Shown here piece after piece: positions 1 through 7,978 of a stretch of 47,033 nucleotides of DNA. The DNA is taken from contig JAZQEH010000036.1 of assembly GCA_045538895.1 (NCBI GenBank), positions 1 to 47,033 on the forward strand, in the 5' to 3' direction. Source of the stretch: UMGS902 sp045538895. Its GTDB lineage: Bacteria; Bacillota; Clostridia; Oscillospirales; CAG-272. A program made the position numbers and the translations under genes. Under the pieces are notes generated by a model. The model was not told the origin of the DNA. It did no database searches and saw only the letters and a program-made list of their open reading frames with translations. The stretch's first letter is position 1. Every line of letters begins with the position of its first letter.

Positions 1-1
1 A

Positions 2-706
2 TGTATCGGTATGACGGGTACAAATGCACGCCCATCTGTTGCTCCCACACACGGTGTTGAGGGCATGTTCGGCACAAATCCGTTTACTATCGGTGTTCCT
101 ACGGACGAAGCGTTTGATTTTAATTTTGACTGTGCAACCTCTATCACGCAAAACGGTAAAATTGAGTATTATGAGCGAATCGGCGAGGACGTTCATCCCG
201 GCACCATTATCGCTGATGACGGCTCTGCGGTAGAGGGCGACTCCGGCGTTGCACTCAAAAAGATTCGTGGCGGTACGGCGGCACTTACAACTCTTGGCGG
301 TATAGGCGAGGAGCTTGCAGGCTACAAAGGTTACGGCTTTGCGTTGACTGTCGAATTTTTCTCCTCCATCTTGCAGGACGGTGCATACGGCAAGGATCTT
401 GACGGTAAGGATGAAAACGGAAATATCCGTCATTATCAGCTTGGCCATTGGTTTATCGCTATTGATACCGACCATTTTCTTGGCGAGGATATCGCACGCA
501 GAAAAGCGGGAGAAATATGCCGCAGTATGCGTGCTTCAAAGAAGGCACCGGGTGCAGAGCGAATTTACACCGCAGGTGAAAAGGAATACGAGATCCGCCT
601 TGCACGTAAGGGCGGTGTACCGATAAACGAGTCGGTACAAAAAGAGATCATTGCGGTTCGCGATGCACTCGGACTCACACAGTATAAATTCCCTTGGGAA
701 GAATAA
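2..706 (+). CDS. Malate/L-lactate dehydrogenase family oxidoreductase (Ldh_2), 5' end missing
   Basis: NAD(P)H-dependent 2-hydroxyacid oxidoreductase of the YlbC/AllD/ComC type, whose members act on malate, lactate, sulfolactate or ureidoglycolate in the cytoplasm. The reading frame is open to the left edge of the window. It reads C-I-G before the first internal Met at base 11, and the conserved motifs MTGTNARPSVAPTHG and MFGTNPFTIGVP follow at once. These lie in the middle of the family's usual length of about 350 residues, so roughly 110-120 N-terminal residues are outside the window. The C-terminal half is intact, including the GYKGYGFAL and GHWFIAID segments. The gene ends before a good terminator at 711-743. 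Substrate cannot be told from sequence. Confidence 0.85.
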   Translation, partial: CIGMTGTNARPSVAPTHGVEGMFGTNPFTIGVPTDEAFDFNFDCATSITQNGKIEYYERIGEDVHPGTIIADDGSAVEGDSGVALKKIRGGTAALTTLGGIGEELAGYKGYGFALTVEFFSSILQDGAYGKDLDGKDENGNIRHYQLGHWFIAIDTDHFLGEDIARRKAGEICRSMRASKKAPGAERIYTAGEKEYEIRLARKGGVPINESVQKEIIAVRDALGLTQYKFPWEE

Positions 707-710
707 TTTT

Positions 711-743
711 AAAAGCCTATCTGATATATACGGATAGGCTTTT
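711..743 (+). terminator. Intrinsic terminator after the dehydrogenase gene
   Basis: An 11-bp perfect stem (AAAAGCCTATC at 711-721, GATAGGCTTTT at 733-743) starts 5 nt after the stop codon. The A and T tracts at its edges make it work in both directions in principle. No gene converges on it. Confidence 0.8.
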
Positions 744-894
744 AAATAAGTTTCTGTACAAGATAAGCAAGGCATAGTTTAACCTTGCTCATATAGGTCA
801 GTATATAGTTAAAAATTGGGATTTAACAATTATCATTTTTCGGTTCAGACATTAAATATCTATACACTTAATAAATTGTCGAAGGAGAAAGAAA

Positions 895-2940
895 ATGAAA
901 AGAATAATCGCTTTTGTTTTTGTACTTTTGCTCTGCTTTTCTTTTTTTGCTTGCACAAATGATAAAAGCGAAGATAAAGCAGACGAAACGGAAAAAAACG
1001 AAATGACTGTGAAAGAAGAAACGTTTATAAACCCTGTTGTAAACGGTGCAGATCCGTTTGTGTTCAAGGATACTGACGGAACGTACTATCTTTACATAAC
1101 GAGCGGTGGCACATACGGTTACAGAGTGTACACCTCTGCAAATCTTGTAGAATGGGAGGCACAAGGCTATTGCCTTCGCCGTGATGACGTTTATACGGAT
1201 AATAATATTAGAACAGACGCGGGTAATAAAATCTATAATTTTTGGGCACCCGAGGTTATCAAAGAAGGCGACACCTACTACATGGTCTATACCGCACAGG
1301 AACATATCGGTATCGCAACTGCAGATTCACCTTTAGGCCCGTTTGTCAATGATGCTACTTCTTATCTTATTCCCGAAGCAAAGAATATAGACGGACATTT
1401 TTTCAAGGATGATGATGGAAAATTATATCTCTACTTTGTTTCTGCCGGTGCATACAGTGCAAATGGCGATACTGTAAATACGGGTAACAACATTTGGGGC
1501 GGACCTTTTGACCTTGAAACAAAAACTTTTGCACAAGGATATCCTCGCCTTTTTGTTCCGTATGATACAACGGAGACCTATGCTGCAAACGGATATAAAT
1601 TTACCGGAGACCCTGTGGCTGAAGGCCCCGAAATTTTGAAACATAACGGCAAATATTATCTTACATATTCGGCATCCGGATACACCGACCCTAAATACGC
1701 AGTTCACTATGCGGTGTCGGATAGTCCTACGGGCCCGTTTGTAAAGTATGAAAACAATCCGATTTTTATAACAGATGATATAAACCGTATCGATACCGAC
1801 AATCCTCATCTATACGGAACCGCTCATCACTCGTTTACAACCTCACCTGATGGAAGTGAACTGATTATTGTATATCACGCTCACAGAAACGGAACCGACC
1901 CTAACGGATACGGCAACGCCGTTGAGGAAAGACGTGTTTGCATCGACCTTGTTTGGTTTGACAATAGCGGTGTTCTTCATGCGGGAAGAAAGCAGAGCGG
2001 TACACCTACCGCAACAGAACAGGTTTTGCCGTCAGGCGGCAAACTTTCAAAAAAAGCACAACTTGCAGCACCGTTTGACACTCTTTTAGAACTTCCCACT
2101 GTATACGTTGCATATACAGACGGCAATGATGCAGGAGAAGGAACAAAGGAATCTCCGTTGAAAACTTTCGACGAGGCATATGCGAGACTTGAAAACGGTG
2201 GCACGATTATTTTGACGCAGACGTATACCGCCTCTGTTGGTGATTATTACAAAGCCCCCAAGGTTAACGGACCGATAATGATTAAAGGTGAATTTTCTGC
2301 AGTTCCGATTAGATTTAAGTTTTATAGCCTTAATTCGGATACTTATTTTGAAAATATCTGTTTTTGGCCTGAAACCGCAAATCACATCTCGGTTATAGAG
2401 TGCAATTTCAATAACGTCGTAATGGGTGAGGGCGTAAGTTGTATTGCTCAGCCGACAAGAAGAACGTTCCCATACCTCACAGGAGGCAAGTGGACAACGC
2501 AAAATAGCGGCGGAGTATATGACAACTACAGATTTACAAATTATACGGATATGGCATCTGCGAAAGCGTTTACTCTTACCGTTCTTAGCGGAACGTGGAC
2601 CGTTGTCAACGAAAGAAGTATGCTTGACCATATGGTTGTAGATAAAACCGCTCCTTACGGTACTCTTATTATCGGTGAAGGTGCAAAAATTCTTCCGCCA
2701 AGAGTAGCGAAGCCTTCGGCTGAAAAAACCGAAAGCGGTGTTAAAATTACATTCAAGGCAGTTGACAATGTTGAAAAATACATCGTTTACAGAAATGGCA
2801 ACGCAATTGGTTACACAGAGCAAACAACGTTTACCGATACAACTGTCGAAAGCGGTGTAGAGTACAAATACGCTGTTGCAGGCTATGTAAACGGTGCGTG
2901 CATAGGCGAATCAAGTCCTACGGTCAATATCGTTTATTAA
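895..2940 (+). CDS. Secreted lipoprotein: GH43 glycosidase + beta-helix module + FN3-like tail
   Basis: A 681-residue predicted surface glycosidase. Residues 1-20 form a lipoprotein signal peptide with lipobox SFFAC. The GH43 five-bladed propeller spans about 44-390. Its three expected carboxylates are visible: Asp53 in NGADPF, Asp166 in NIDGHFF and Glu243 in AEGPEI. GH43 enzymes mostly cleave arabinose- or xylose-containing side chains; the substrate here is unknown. At about residue 402 a module begins with VYVAYTDGNDAGEG and GGTIILTQTY. This is the beta-helix module that recurs in five other proteins of this window. An FN3-like domain closes the protein (about 602-681). The RBS AAGGAG lies just upstream. 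The gene stands alone between terminators. Confidence 0.9.
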   Translation: MKRIIAFVFVLLLCFSFFACTNDKSEDKADETEKNEMTVKEETFINPVVNGADPFVFKDTDGTYYLYITSGGTYGYRVYTSANLVEWEAQGYCLRRDDVYTDNNIRTDAGNKIYNFWAPEVIKEGDTYYMVYTAQEHIGIATADSPLGPFVNDATSYLIPEAKNIDGHFFKDDDGKLYLYFVSAGAYSANGDTVNTGNNIWGGPFDLETKTFAQGYPRLFVPYDTTETYAANGYKFTGDPVAEGPEILKHNGKYYLTYSASGYTDPKYAVHYAVSDSPTGPFVKYENNPIFITDDINRIDTDNPHLYGTAHHSFTTSPDGSELIIVYHAHRNGTDPNGYGNAVEERRVCIDLVWFDNSGVLHAGRKQSGTPTATEQVLPSGGKLSKKAQLAAPFDTLLELPTVYVAYTDGNDAGEGTKESPLKTFDEAYARLENGGTIILTQTYTASVGDYYKAPKVNGPIMIKGEFSAVPIRFKFYSLNSDTYFENICFWPETANHISVIECNFNNVVMGEGVSCIAQPTRRTFPYLTGGKWTTQNSGGVYDNYRFTNYTDMASAKAFTLTVLSGTWTVVNERSMLDHMVVDKTAPYGTLIIGEGAKILPPRVAKPSAEKTESGVKITFKAVDNVEKYIVYRNGNAIGYTEQTTFTDTTVESGVEYKYAVAGYVNGACIGESSPTVNIVY

Positions 2941-2943
2941 TGT

Positions 2944-2978
2944 AAAAAGCAGATGGCAAATGCCATCTGCTTTTTTTT
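2944..2978. terminator. Bidirectional terminator between GH43 gene and tRNA-Ser
   Basis: Stem AAAAAGCAGATGGCA / TGCCATCTGCTTTTT around an AA loop, with an 8-T tract on the plus strand and a T5 tract on the minus strand. It can end both the GH43 transcript and the convergent tRNA-Ser transcript. Its T-tract touches the tRNA's CCA end. Confidence 0.9.
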
Positions 2979-3064
2979 GGCGCAGGGAGTGGGATTCGAA
3001 CCCACGTGGGTTGCCCCAAACGGTTTTCAAGACCGCCTCGTTATGACCACTTCGATATCCCTGC
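2978..3064 (-). tRNA. tRNA-Ser (anticodon UGA)
   Basis: An 87-nt gene read on the minus strand, including an encoded CCA at 2980-2978. Acceptor arms GCAGGGA/TCCCTGC pair over 7 bp. The anticodon loop CTTGAAA gives UGA. A long variable arm typical of class II tRNAs (GGGG-CAA-CCC) and a T arm GTGGG-TTCGAAT-CCCAC are present. The 5' portion overlaps one arm of a long inverted repeat (see 3047-3185). Confidence 0.95.
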
Positions 3065-3185
3065 GTATGAACTTGTGAATACGCAGAATGATATCGAAGT
3101 GGCTCGGCACAACTTGTTGTGTCGAATACCGCTTCGTGGTTGATCGCCCGAATGGGCGATATATCCCTGCGTATGAACTTGTGAA
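3047..3185. repeat. Palindromic repeat element containing tRNA-Ser 5'-domain sequence
   Basis: The region upstream of tRNA-Ser is nearly all stem-loop. A perfect 13-bp inverted repeat (CCACTTCGATATC 3047-3059, GATATCGAAGTGG 3090-3102) encloses a second 7-bp pair (CTGCGTA 3061-3067, TACGCAG 3080-3086). Two more hairpins follow: GCACAAC/GTTGTGT near 3108-3122 and ATCGCCC/GGGCGAT at 3143-3160. A 25-bp exact direct repeat (3055-3079 and 3161-3185) joins the first 10 nt of the tRNA to 15 nt of its upstream flank. The left arm of the large palindrome is inside the tRNA gene itself. Confidence 0.8.
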
Positions 3186-3339
3186 CATGCAACTTTTTGC
3201 ATCACAAACTGTATAATACCATAAATAAAGAACGGTGTCAAGAGAAAGAAAAAATATTTTTAACTTCTTTTGCACATTGACACGTCGGCAATTTAAATGT
3301 AAAATATAAATATAAGTATGATGCAAAGGGGTGCTGTTT

Positions 3340-4395
3340 ATGGCAATGGTAGCATATAAATGCCCATCTTGCGGTGCGGGTATTCCGTTTAATCCGGAAC
3401 TTCAACTTTTTAAATGCGAATACTGCCTCTCGGAGTATACCGAGGAGCAAATGAAGGCGCAAACACCTGATGAAAGTTTTGAAGAGCCTGAGCGTGCAAC
3501 AGATGAAGAAAACGAAGATTTTTGCAAGGATTTTCTTTCATATACTTGCAAAAACTGCGGTGCTGAGGTTTTCGCAGATGAAAACACTGTTGCAGAGTTC
3601 TGCTATTACTGCCACGAGCCGGTAGTTTGCAACGGACGCCTTTCGGGACAGCTTAAGCCGCAGTTTATAATTCCGTTTGCCTACGATAAAGCCGAAGCGG
3701 AGAAGCGGTTTTTGAAGTTTGCCAAGTCCAAGCTTTTTGTTCCCAAGGACTTTTTTGCCCCTAAGCAGGTCGAAAAGATCCAAGGCATATACTATCCGTT
3801 CTGGCTTGCCGATGTAGACGTGTCTGCTTCCTCTACTGCAAACGCACAAAGAGTACGCACCTGGAAAGCAGGGAATAAGCTTTATACCGAGACCTCGCAC
3901 TATAAACTTCACCGTGCAGGGGATATCCATTTTGAAGATGTGACCACGGGTGCTTTTGACAACGAGAGCAAGGCGATGCTTGAGGGAATACTTCCGTATC
4001 CCACTGAAGCACTTAAGGATTTTTCAATGCCGTATTTGTCGGGATACGTTGCAAAAAAACGAACTGTCGAGAACACCGACGTGCTTGACGAGGTTAAAAA
4101 CAGAATAAACGACTATTCTGCAGATATTTTAAGAGATACGATGAACGGCTATGACTCTGTACAGCCGCAGGGTACAAGCGTGAAAATGCACAAGGTACTC
4201 TGGGATTATGCCTTGCTGCCCATATGGATACTTACATACAATAAGGGCGGAAAAATATACACCTATGCAATGAACGGGCACACGGGCAAGGTATACGGTG
4301 AGCTGCCGATAAGCGGCAAAAAGCTGTGGCTGCTGTTTTTCGCAGTTGCTTTCGGTGTTGCACTTCTTTCAACGATAGGAGGAATGCTCCTATGA
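3340..4395 (+). CDS. Zinc-ribbon membrane protein, partner of TPM-domain protein
   Basis: A 351-residue protein of unknown function. Two CxxC zinc-ribbon pairs sit near the N-terminus (YKCPSCG and FKCEYC) and two more near residues 70-95 (YTCKNCG and FCYYC). A mixed soluble region follows, and a single hydrophobic segment occupies the last 25 residues. There is no signal peptide, so the ribbons probably face the cytoplasm. I chose ATG 3340 because AAAGGGG at about 3325-3331 sits 8 nt upstream; the in-frame GTG at 3331 overlaps that RBS. The stop overlaps the start of the next gene (ATGA), so the two are translationally coupled. The pairing with a TPM-domain protein suggests a shared membrane-associated job. 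Confidence 0.75.
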   Translation: MAMVAYKCPSCGAGIPFNPELQLFKCEYCLSEYTEEQMKAQTPDESFEEPERATDEENEDFCKDFLSYTCKNCGAEVFADENTVAEFCYYCHEPVVCNGRLSGQLKPQFIIPFAYDKAEAEKRFLKFAKSKLFVPKDFFAPKQVEKIQGIYYPFWLADVDVSASSTANAQRVRTWKAGNKLYTETSHYKLHRAGDIHFEDVTTGAFDNESKAMLEGILPYPTEALKDFSMPYLSGYVAKKRTVENTDVLDEVKNRINDYSADILRDTMNGYDSVQPQGTSVKMHKVLWDYALLPIWILTYNKGGKIYTYAMNGHTGKVYGELPISGKKLWLLFFAVAFGVALLSTIGGMLL

Positions 4396-5174
4396 AAAAA
4401 CTGCTTGTTTTGTTATTTACGGTCATTCTGACTATAGGTATCTGTGCAACGGAACATACCTTTGTCTTTGACAATGCCGACCTGTATACCGACGAAGAAG
4501 AAGCACAAATTGTTTTGGCGGCGGAGCAGGTGCTTGAAGAAAGCGGACTTCTTTGCATTGTTCTCACGGATTACGGCATTTATGACGTGCTTGATTCACT
4601 TTACGACTATGCCGGCGATGCAACCGATATGGTGATGCTCACGGTTGATATGTCGGAGCGTGAGTTTGAAATCTATCAGTATAATTCCGAGCAAGGCGAA
4701 AGTGCATTCCGAATTTCTTATGACGAGTCGCAGGAAATACTTGATGACATTTTTGATGAAATGGCTGACGGCTATTATGCAGATGCTGCAATAGAATTTG
4801 TTATGTTGTCGCAGGACGCATTTTCCAATGCCGATAACTTTGTTTCGGGTGAATATGACGGTTATGAATACGTTGATTATGACGAGGAGCTAACCGCAGG
4901 TGACATTGTTATTTATTTCTTGCTTATGTTGCTTGTCGGCATGGTAATAGGCGGAATTGCAGTGCTTGTTGTATGGCTCTTGTACAAGAGGAAAGTGCAT
5001 GGCTCCACGTACCCTCTTTCGCAGTATTCAAAACTTAATTTAACCGCTTCACACGATAATTTCATCACCAAAAACGTTGTTGTTACAACTATTTCCGATT
5101 CTTCATCAGGCTCCGGAGGTGGCGGAGGCTCACGCAGTGGCGGCGGTGCCCGTATGGGCGGCAGAAGCTTTTAA
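4392..5174 (+). CDS. TPM-domain (TLP18.3/Psb32/MOLO-1-like) membrane protein
   Basis: A 260-residue protein. A signal peptide spans about residues 1-19. It is followed by a TPM-type alpha/beta domain (about 20-150) that opens with FVFDNADLYTDEEE, the usual start of this family. A transmembrane helix lies near 175-200 (IVIYFLLMLLVGMVIGG), followed by a cytoplasmic tail ending in a Gly/Ser/Arg-rich stretch. This is the YgcG-like layout. TPM domains have been linked to phosphatase activity in plants and to membrane-protein quality control, but the bacterial role is not settled. The start at 4392 overlaps the preceding stop by 4 nt; an earlier in-frame ATG at 4326 lies inside the upstream gene and is rejected. 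Confidence 0.8.
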   Translation: MKKLLVLLFTVILTIGICATEHTFVFDNADLYTDEEEAQIVLAAEQVLEESGLLCIVLTDYGIYDVLDSLYDYAGDATDMVMLTVDMSEREFEIYQYNSEQGESAFRISYDESQEILDDIFDEMADGYYADAAIEFVMLSQDAFSNADNFVSGEYDGYEYVDYDEELTAGDIVIYFLLMLLVGMVIGGIAVLVVWLLYKRKVHGSTYPLSQYSKLNLTASHDNFITKNVVVTTISDSSSGSGGGGGSRSGGGARMGGRSF

Positions 5175-5183
5175 TAAAAGTAA

Positions 5184-5212
5184 GGCAGACACAAAAGTGT
5201 CTGCCTGTTTTT
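5184..5212. terminator. Convergent terminator
   Basis: 9-bp stem GGCAGACAC/GTGTCTGCC with an AAAA loop, then TGTTTTT on the plus strand. It lies between the TPM gene and the convergent lipoprotein gene, whose stop codon (5211-5213) touches the T-tract, and probably serves both. Confidence 0.85.
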
Positions 5213-6746
5213 ATGCATTTGGAGCCTGAACACCGTCAAACGGTTGCATTGGACGCCCACCGCCTTGCGGCATTTCCACATCATTTGGAGCATTGGGTTT
5301 GTTTCCTCGGTCATTGCTTCTCATATTCAAGTCACGCATTGCTTCAATCCATTCACGGATATCGTCCGGCATCTCTGTTTCTGCGAGCCATTTGTCAAGT
5401 CCTTCCGGCACTTCGGGGATTTCAAATCTGTTTTTAAAACCGTCAGGCATCTGACCGCCCATATGTCCCATACCGCCAAAAAATCCGGATGTCATTGAGT
5501 AGGATGCTTCTTCACCGTTCACCGTTACAGTGTAGGTGTGACCGTCTTTAAAGTCGGGCGAGCTGAGTACAAGGGAAGTGCATGATTTGAGCGATGTAAA
5601 ACTCAGGATCTCTGTATCTTTTTCAAGTACTTTAACAGTTGCTTCGGCAGGTATAGCATTTGTCAGCATGATCTGCATGAACTGTTGTGAAGAGTTTGCA
5701 GAAATCGCACCGTTCTGATTGCCGCATGCCATTACGGTGCCACCGTTTATGATAATATCTCGGTCAGCATCAATTCCGCCGTCAGCACCTCTGTAGCAGG
5801 ATGATGTTAACACAGAGCCGCCGTTAACGACAAGAAATCCGTTTGAGTCGATACCGTCACCCTCTGTACCGAGTCCTGCGTTTATAACGAGTGAGCCGCC
5901 GTTAATTGTAGTAACAGAGATATTGTCTTCATTTGTATTTATACCGTCATTCTGAGATTCGATAATGATATTGCCGCCGTTAACTGTCAGGTGCATTTCG
6001 CTATCAAGCCCCTCGTTTTCGGCAGTGATATAAAGAAAACCGTCGTTTTTCTCCCCGCCAAAGATGTTCATGCTGCGTTTCGAATAGAAAGCACCGTCAT
6101 ATTTGTGGAGCTTATCAGCTGTACCGGGTTTGTAGATGCGTGCCACATAGGCACCGTTGATACGGTTTGTGCTGCCGTCGGCAATGATAATGTTTGCGCC
6201 GGCTGCACTTGTGTCAACTGTTGCAGTTGCACTTGTTTTGTCATTGATGGCACATTCATAAACATTATAAAAGAAAACTGCGGGGGCAACCGAGCATGTT
6301 ATATCCACATTGTCAAGCACAAGGGTAACTGTAGCATCGGGGTTGTTTTTAGCACCGTCACCTAGGTCAACAAAAATTTGTCCTTGTGAAAGGGAACCGC
6401 TAAGGCGGTATGTTCCCGGTTTTGCAATGTGAACAACGGTGTGAGCCTCCGCTTCTTCGGCAGAATGCATGTCATTTTCTGTTCCCTCGCCATAGGTTTC
6501 ATCGGTGCCATCTTCATAGTAGATTATATCATTTGCAACGTAAACCGCTTCGGAAGTGTCCGCAGAAATAACCTCACCGTTAACGGTGATTTCGCTATCC
6601 GATAAAGAAACCAAAGTTGCAACTTCACTGTTTATCAAGGGCACTTCGATTTCACTTGCTACGTCGGTTGTCACCTCAGCAGGTGCGTTACACCCTGAAA
6701 GAATTATAGATGCACTTAAACATGCCGCTAAAAAAAATTTAAGCAT
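5211..6746 (-). CDS. Carbohydrate-binding lipoprotein, Cthe_2159-like (DUF4353)
   Basis: A 511-residue lipoprotein with lipobox LSGC at residue 19. After a short linker (residues 20-110) comes a right-handed beta-helix region with repeated VNGG(N/S)xxI turns and acidic NEGLDSE, NDGINTNED and GDGIDSNG turns. These match the Ca2+-binding beta-helix of Clostridium thermocellum Cthe_2159, which is known to bind cellulose and polygalacturonate. A FFGGMGHMGGQMPDG stretch and a Pro/Gly/Met-rich tail follow. The likely role is surface binding of pectic or cellulosic glycan. The start ATG lies inside a hairpin stem with the SD in its loop (see 6741-6787). The gene is 79 nt downstream of mntP on the same strand with no visible terminator between. 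Confidence 0.82.
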   Translation of the reverse strand: MLKFFLAACLSASIILSGCNAPAEVTTDVASEIEVPLINSEVATLVSLSDSEITVNGEVISADTSEAVYVANDIIYYEDGTDETYGEGTENDMHSAEEAEAHTVVHIAKPGTYRLSGSLSQGQIFVDLGDGAKNNPDATVTLVLDNVDITCSVAPAVFFYNVYECAINDKTSATATVDTSAAGANIIIADGSTNRINGAYVARIYKPGTADKLHKYDGAFYSKRSMNIFGGEKNDGFLYITAENEGLDSEMHLTVNGGNIIIESQNDGINTNEDNISVTTINGGSLVINAGLGTEGDGIDSNGFLVVNGGSVLTSSCYRGADGGIDADRDIIINGGTVMACGNQNGAISANSSQQFMQIMLTNAIPAEATVKVLEKDTEILSFTSLKSCTSLVLSSPDFKDGHTYTVTVNGEEASYSMTSGFFGGMGHMGGQMPDGFKNRFEIPEVPEGLDKWLAETEMPDDIREWIEAMRDLNMRSNDRGNKPNAPNDVEMPQGGGRPMQPFDGVQAPNA

Positions 6747-6787
6747 ATAGTATATCCTCCTGTTTAAGAGTATGATACTATATGCTT
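6741..6787 (-). promoter_or_regulatory. Hairpin burying the start codon of the Cthe_2159-like gene
   Basis: Perfect 13-bp inverted repeat: AAGCATATAGTAT (6741-6753) and ATACTATATGCTT (6775-6787), with a 21-nt loop. In the minus-strand mRNA the start AUG (6746-6744) is in the 3' arm of the stem and the AGGAGGA SD is exposed in the loop. This is a plausible translational switch or mRNA-stability element. Confidence 0.55.
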
Positions 6788-6825
6788 TTGAAAGAAAAAT
6801 GGTGTGATTTTGAAAAATTTGTGAA

Positions 6826-7398
6826 TTATACGGTTTCTAAAAGACCTTCAATTAAAAACTTAAGTCCCATGCCGCAAAGCACAATGCCGCCGGCAAGCTC
6901 TGCTTTTGACTTATAGCGTTCACCGAAAACGTTTCCGATTTTAACGCCGATAGCCGAGGTTGCAAAGGTGAATACACCAACTGCAATGATGGTAAGCGGA
7001 ACGTTCAGGTCACCCGCACCGATAAAGCCGATACCTGCAACAAGTGCATCAATACTGGTTGCGATTGCAAGCGGAAGCATTGCACCGAAAGTAAACGAAT
7101 CACTTTGCTCATCGCAGTCACGGCTCATGGATTCTTTAATCATATTGATACCGATGATGGCAAGGAGTATGAATGCAACCCAATGGTCAACACAGCTTAT
7201 GTACTTTTCAAAACTCGTACCCAAAAAGTAGCCTATCGTAGGCATTGCCGCCTGAAAGATACCGAAATAAAGACCGGTGATAATCATGTGTGACCACTTG
7301 AGTTTTTTTACTGCAAGACCTTTACACATGGATACCGCAAAAGCATCCATTGCAAGTCCCATTGCTAAAACAAGTGCACATCCTATTGCATTAATCAT
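6826..7398 (-). CDS. mntP: Manganese efflux pump MntP
   Basis: A 190-residue inner-membrane protein exporting Mn2+. Six hydrophobic segments are visible. The two conserved Asp-containing helices of the family are present: GLAMDAFAVSMCKG near residue 15 and ATSIDALVAGIGF near residue 110. The start at 7398 is preceded by AAAGGCAGG; a longer in-frame reading would lie inside luxS. The gene overlaps the 3' end of luxS by 8 nt, so translation is probably coupled. I see no Mn riboswitch-like leader, as expected for a gene inside an operon. Confidence 0.93.
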   Translation of the reverse strand: MINAIGCALVLAMGLAMDAFAVSMCKGLAVKKLKWSHMIITGLYFGIFQAAMPTIGYFLGTSFEKYISCVDHWVAFILLAIIGINMIKESMSRDCDEQSDSFTFGAMLPLAIATSIDALVAGIGFIGAGDLNVPLTIIAVGVFTFATSAIGVKIGNVFGERYKSKAELAGGIVLCGMGLKFLIEGLLETV

Positions 7399-7870
7399 GA
7401 TATACCTGCCTTTCGGTAGTGAAGTTGTCAAGAACTTCGGCTTTGTACTTTTTAATATAGTATTTTGCCATATCAAGATTCAAATCGAGATAGTTTCCGC
7501 AATCACGGGCACTGGCACCCGGAATTTCGCCTTCGTAATTAATAATAAAATCGCACATTTCACACATAAGCGGATAGATATCCACCGGCTCAAGAGAACC
7601 TGCAAGTATGATGTAAAAACCGGTACGGCATCCCATGGGACCAAAATAGACGGTTTTATTCTTCCACTCGCTGTGGTTACGCAAAAAAGTAGCACCGAGA
7701 TGCTCGATAGCGTGTATGGCAGGAGTATCCATCACAGGCTCAAGGTTCGGGCGGGTAACACGCATATCAAAGGTTGTTACAACCTCGCTACCGATATTGT
7801 CACGGCGTGAAACGTAGAGTCCTGTTAAAAGTACGAGATGATTGACTGTAAAGCTTGCAATCTTTTCCAT
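7391..7870 (-). CDS. luxS: S-ribosylhomocysteine lyase LuxS
   Basis: A 159-residue cytoplasmic enzyme converting S-ribosylhomocysteine to homocysteine and DPD, the precursor of autoinducer-2, in the activated methyl cycle. The metal site is intact: His53 and His57 of the HAIEH motif, and Cys124 in ARDCGNY. The catalytic Glu56 and Cys81 (GCRTG) are present. Length matches the family. The RBS AGAGGT is just before the ATG. It is the first gene of a minus-strand unit with mntP and diverges from the deacetylase gene. Confidence 0.97.
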   Translation of the reverse strand: MEKIASFTVNHLVLLTGLYVSRRDNIGSEVVTTFDMRVTRPNLEPVMDTPAIHAIEHLGATFLRNHSEWKNKTVYFGPMGCRTGFYIILAGSLEPVDIYPLMCEMCDFIINYEGEIPGASARDCGNYLDLNLDMAKYYIKKYKAEVLDNFTTERQVYHD

Positions 7871-7908
7871 AGTTACCTCTTGCTTTTTTAGTATTTCATA
7901 AGCAATAT

Positions 7909-7935
7909 ATTATAACATTTTAATATTTAAGTCAA
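7909..7935 (-). promoter_or_regulatory. Candidate promoter of luxS-mntP
   Basis: On the minus strand, TTGACT (7935-7930) and TATAAT (7914-7909) are 15 nt apart, shorter than ideal. TAATAT two bases further on would give a 17-nt spacer. The segment is extremely AT-rich. Confidence 0.5.
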
Positions 7936-7978
7936 TATTTATATTCAAGTTGGTTATTCTAATTCAAGAGGTGATTTT

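Noticed and set aside
766..789. AGCAAGG/CCTTGCT hairpin upstream of the GH43 lipoprotein gene
   Set aside because: A 7-bp stem without a T-tract or known riboswitch features; too weak to call a regulatory element.
3083..3170. A second, degenerate tRNA gene upstream of tRNA-Ser
   Set aside because: It starts with the same 10 nt, but there is no convincing anticodon stem, T arm or matching acceptor 3' side; a hairpin repeat explains it better.
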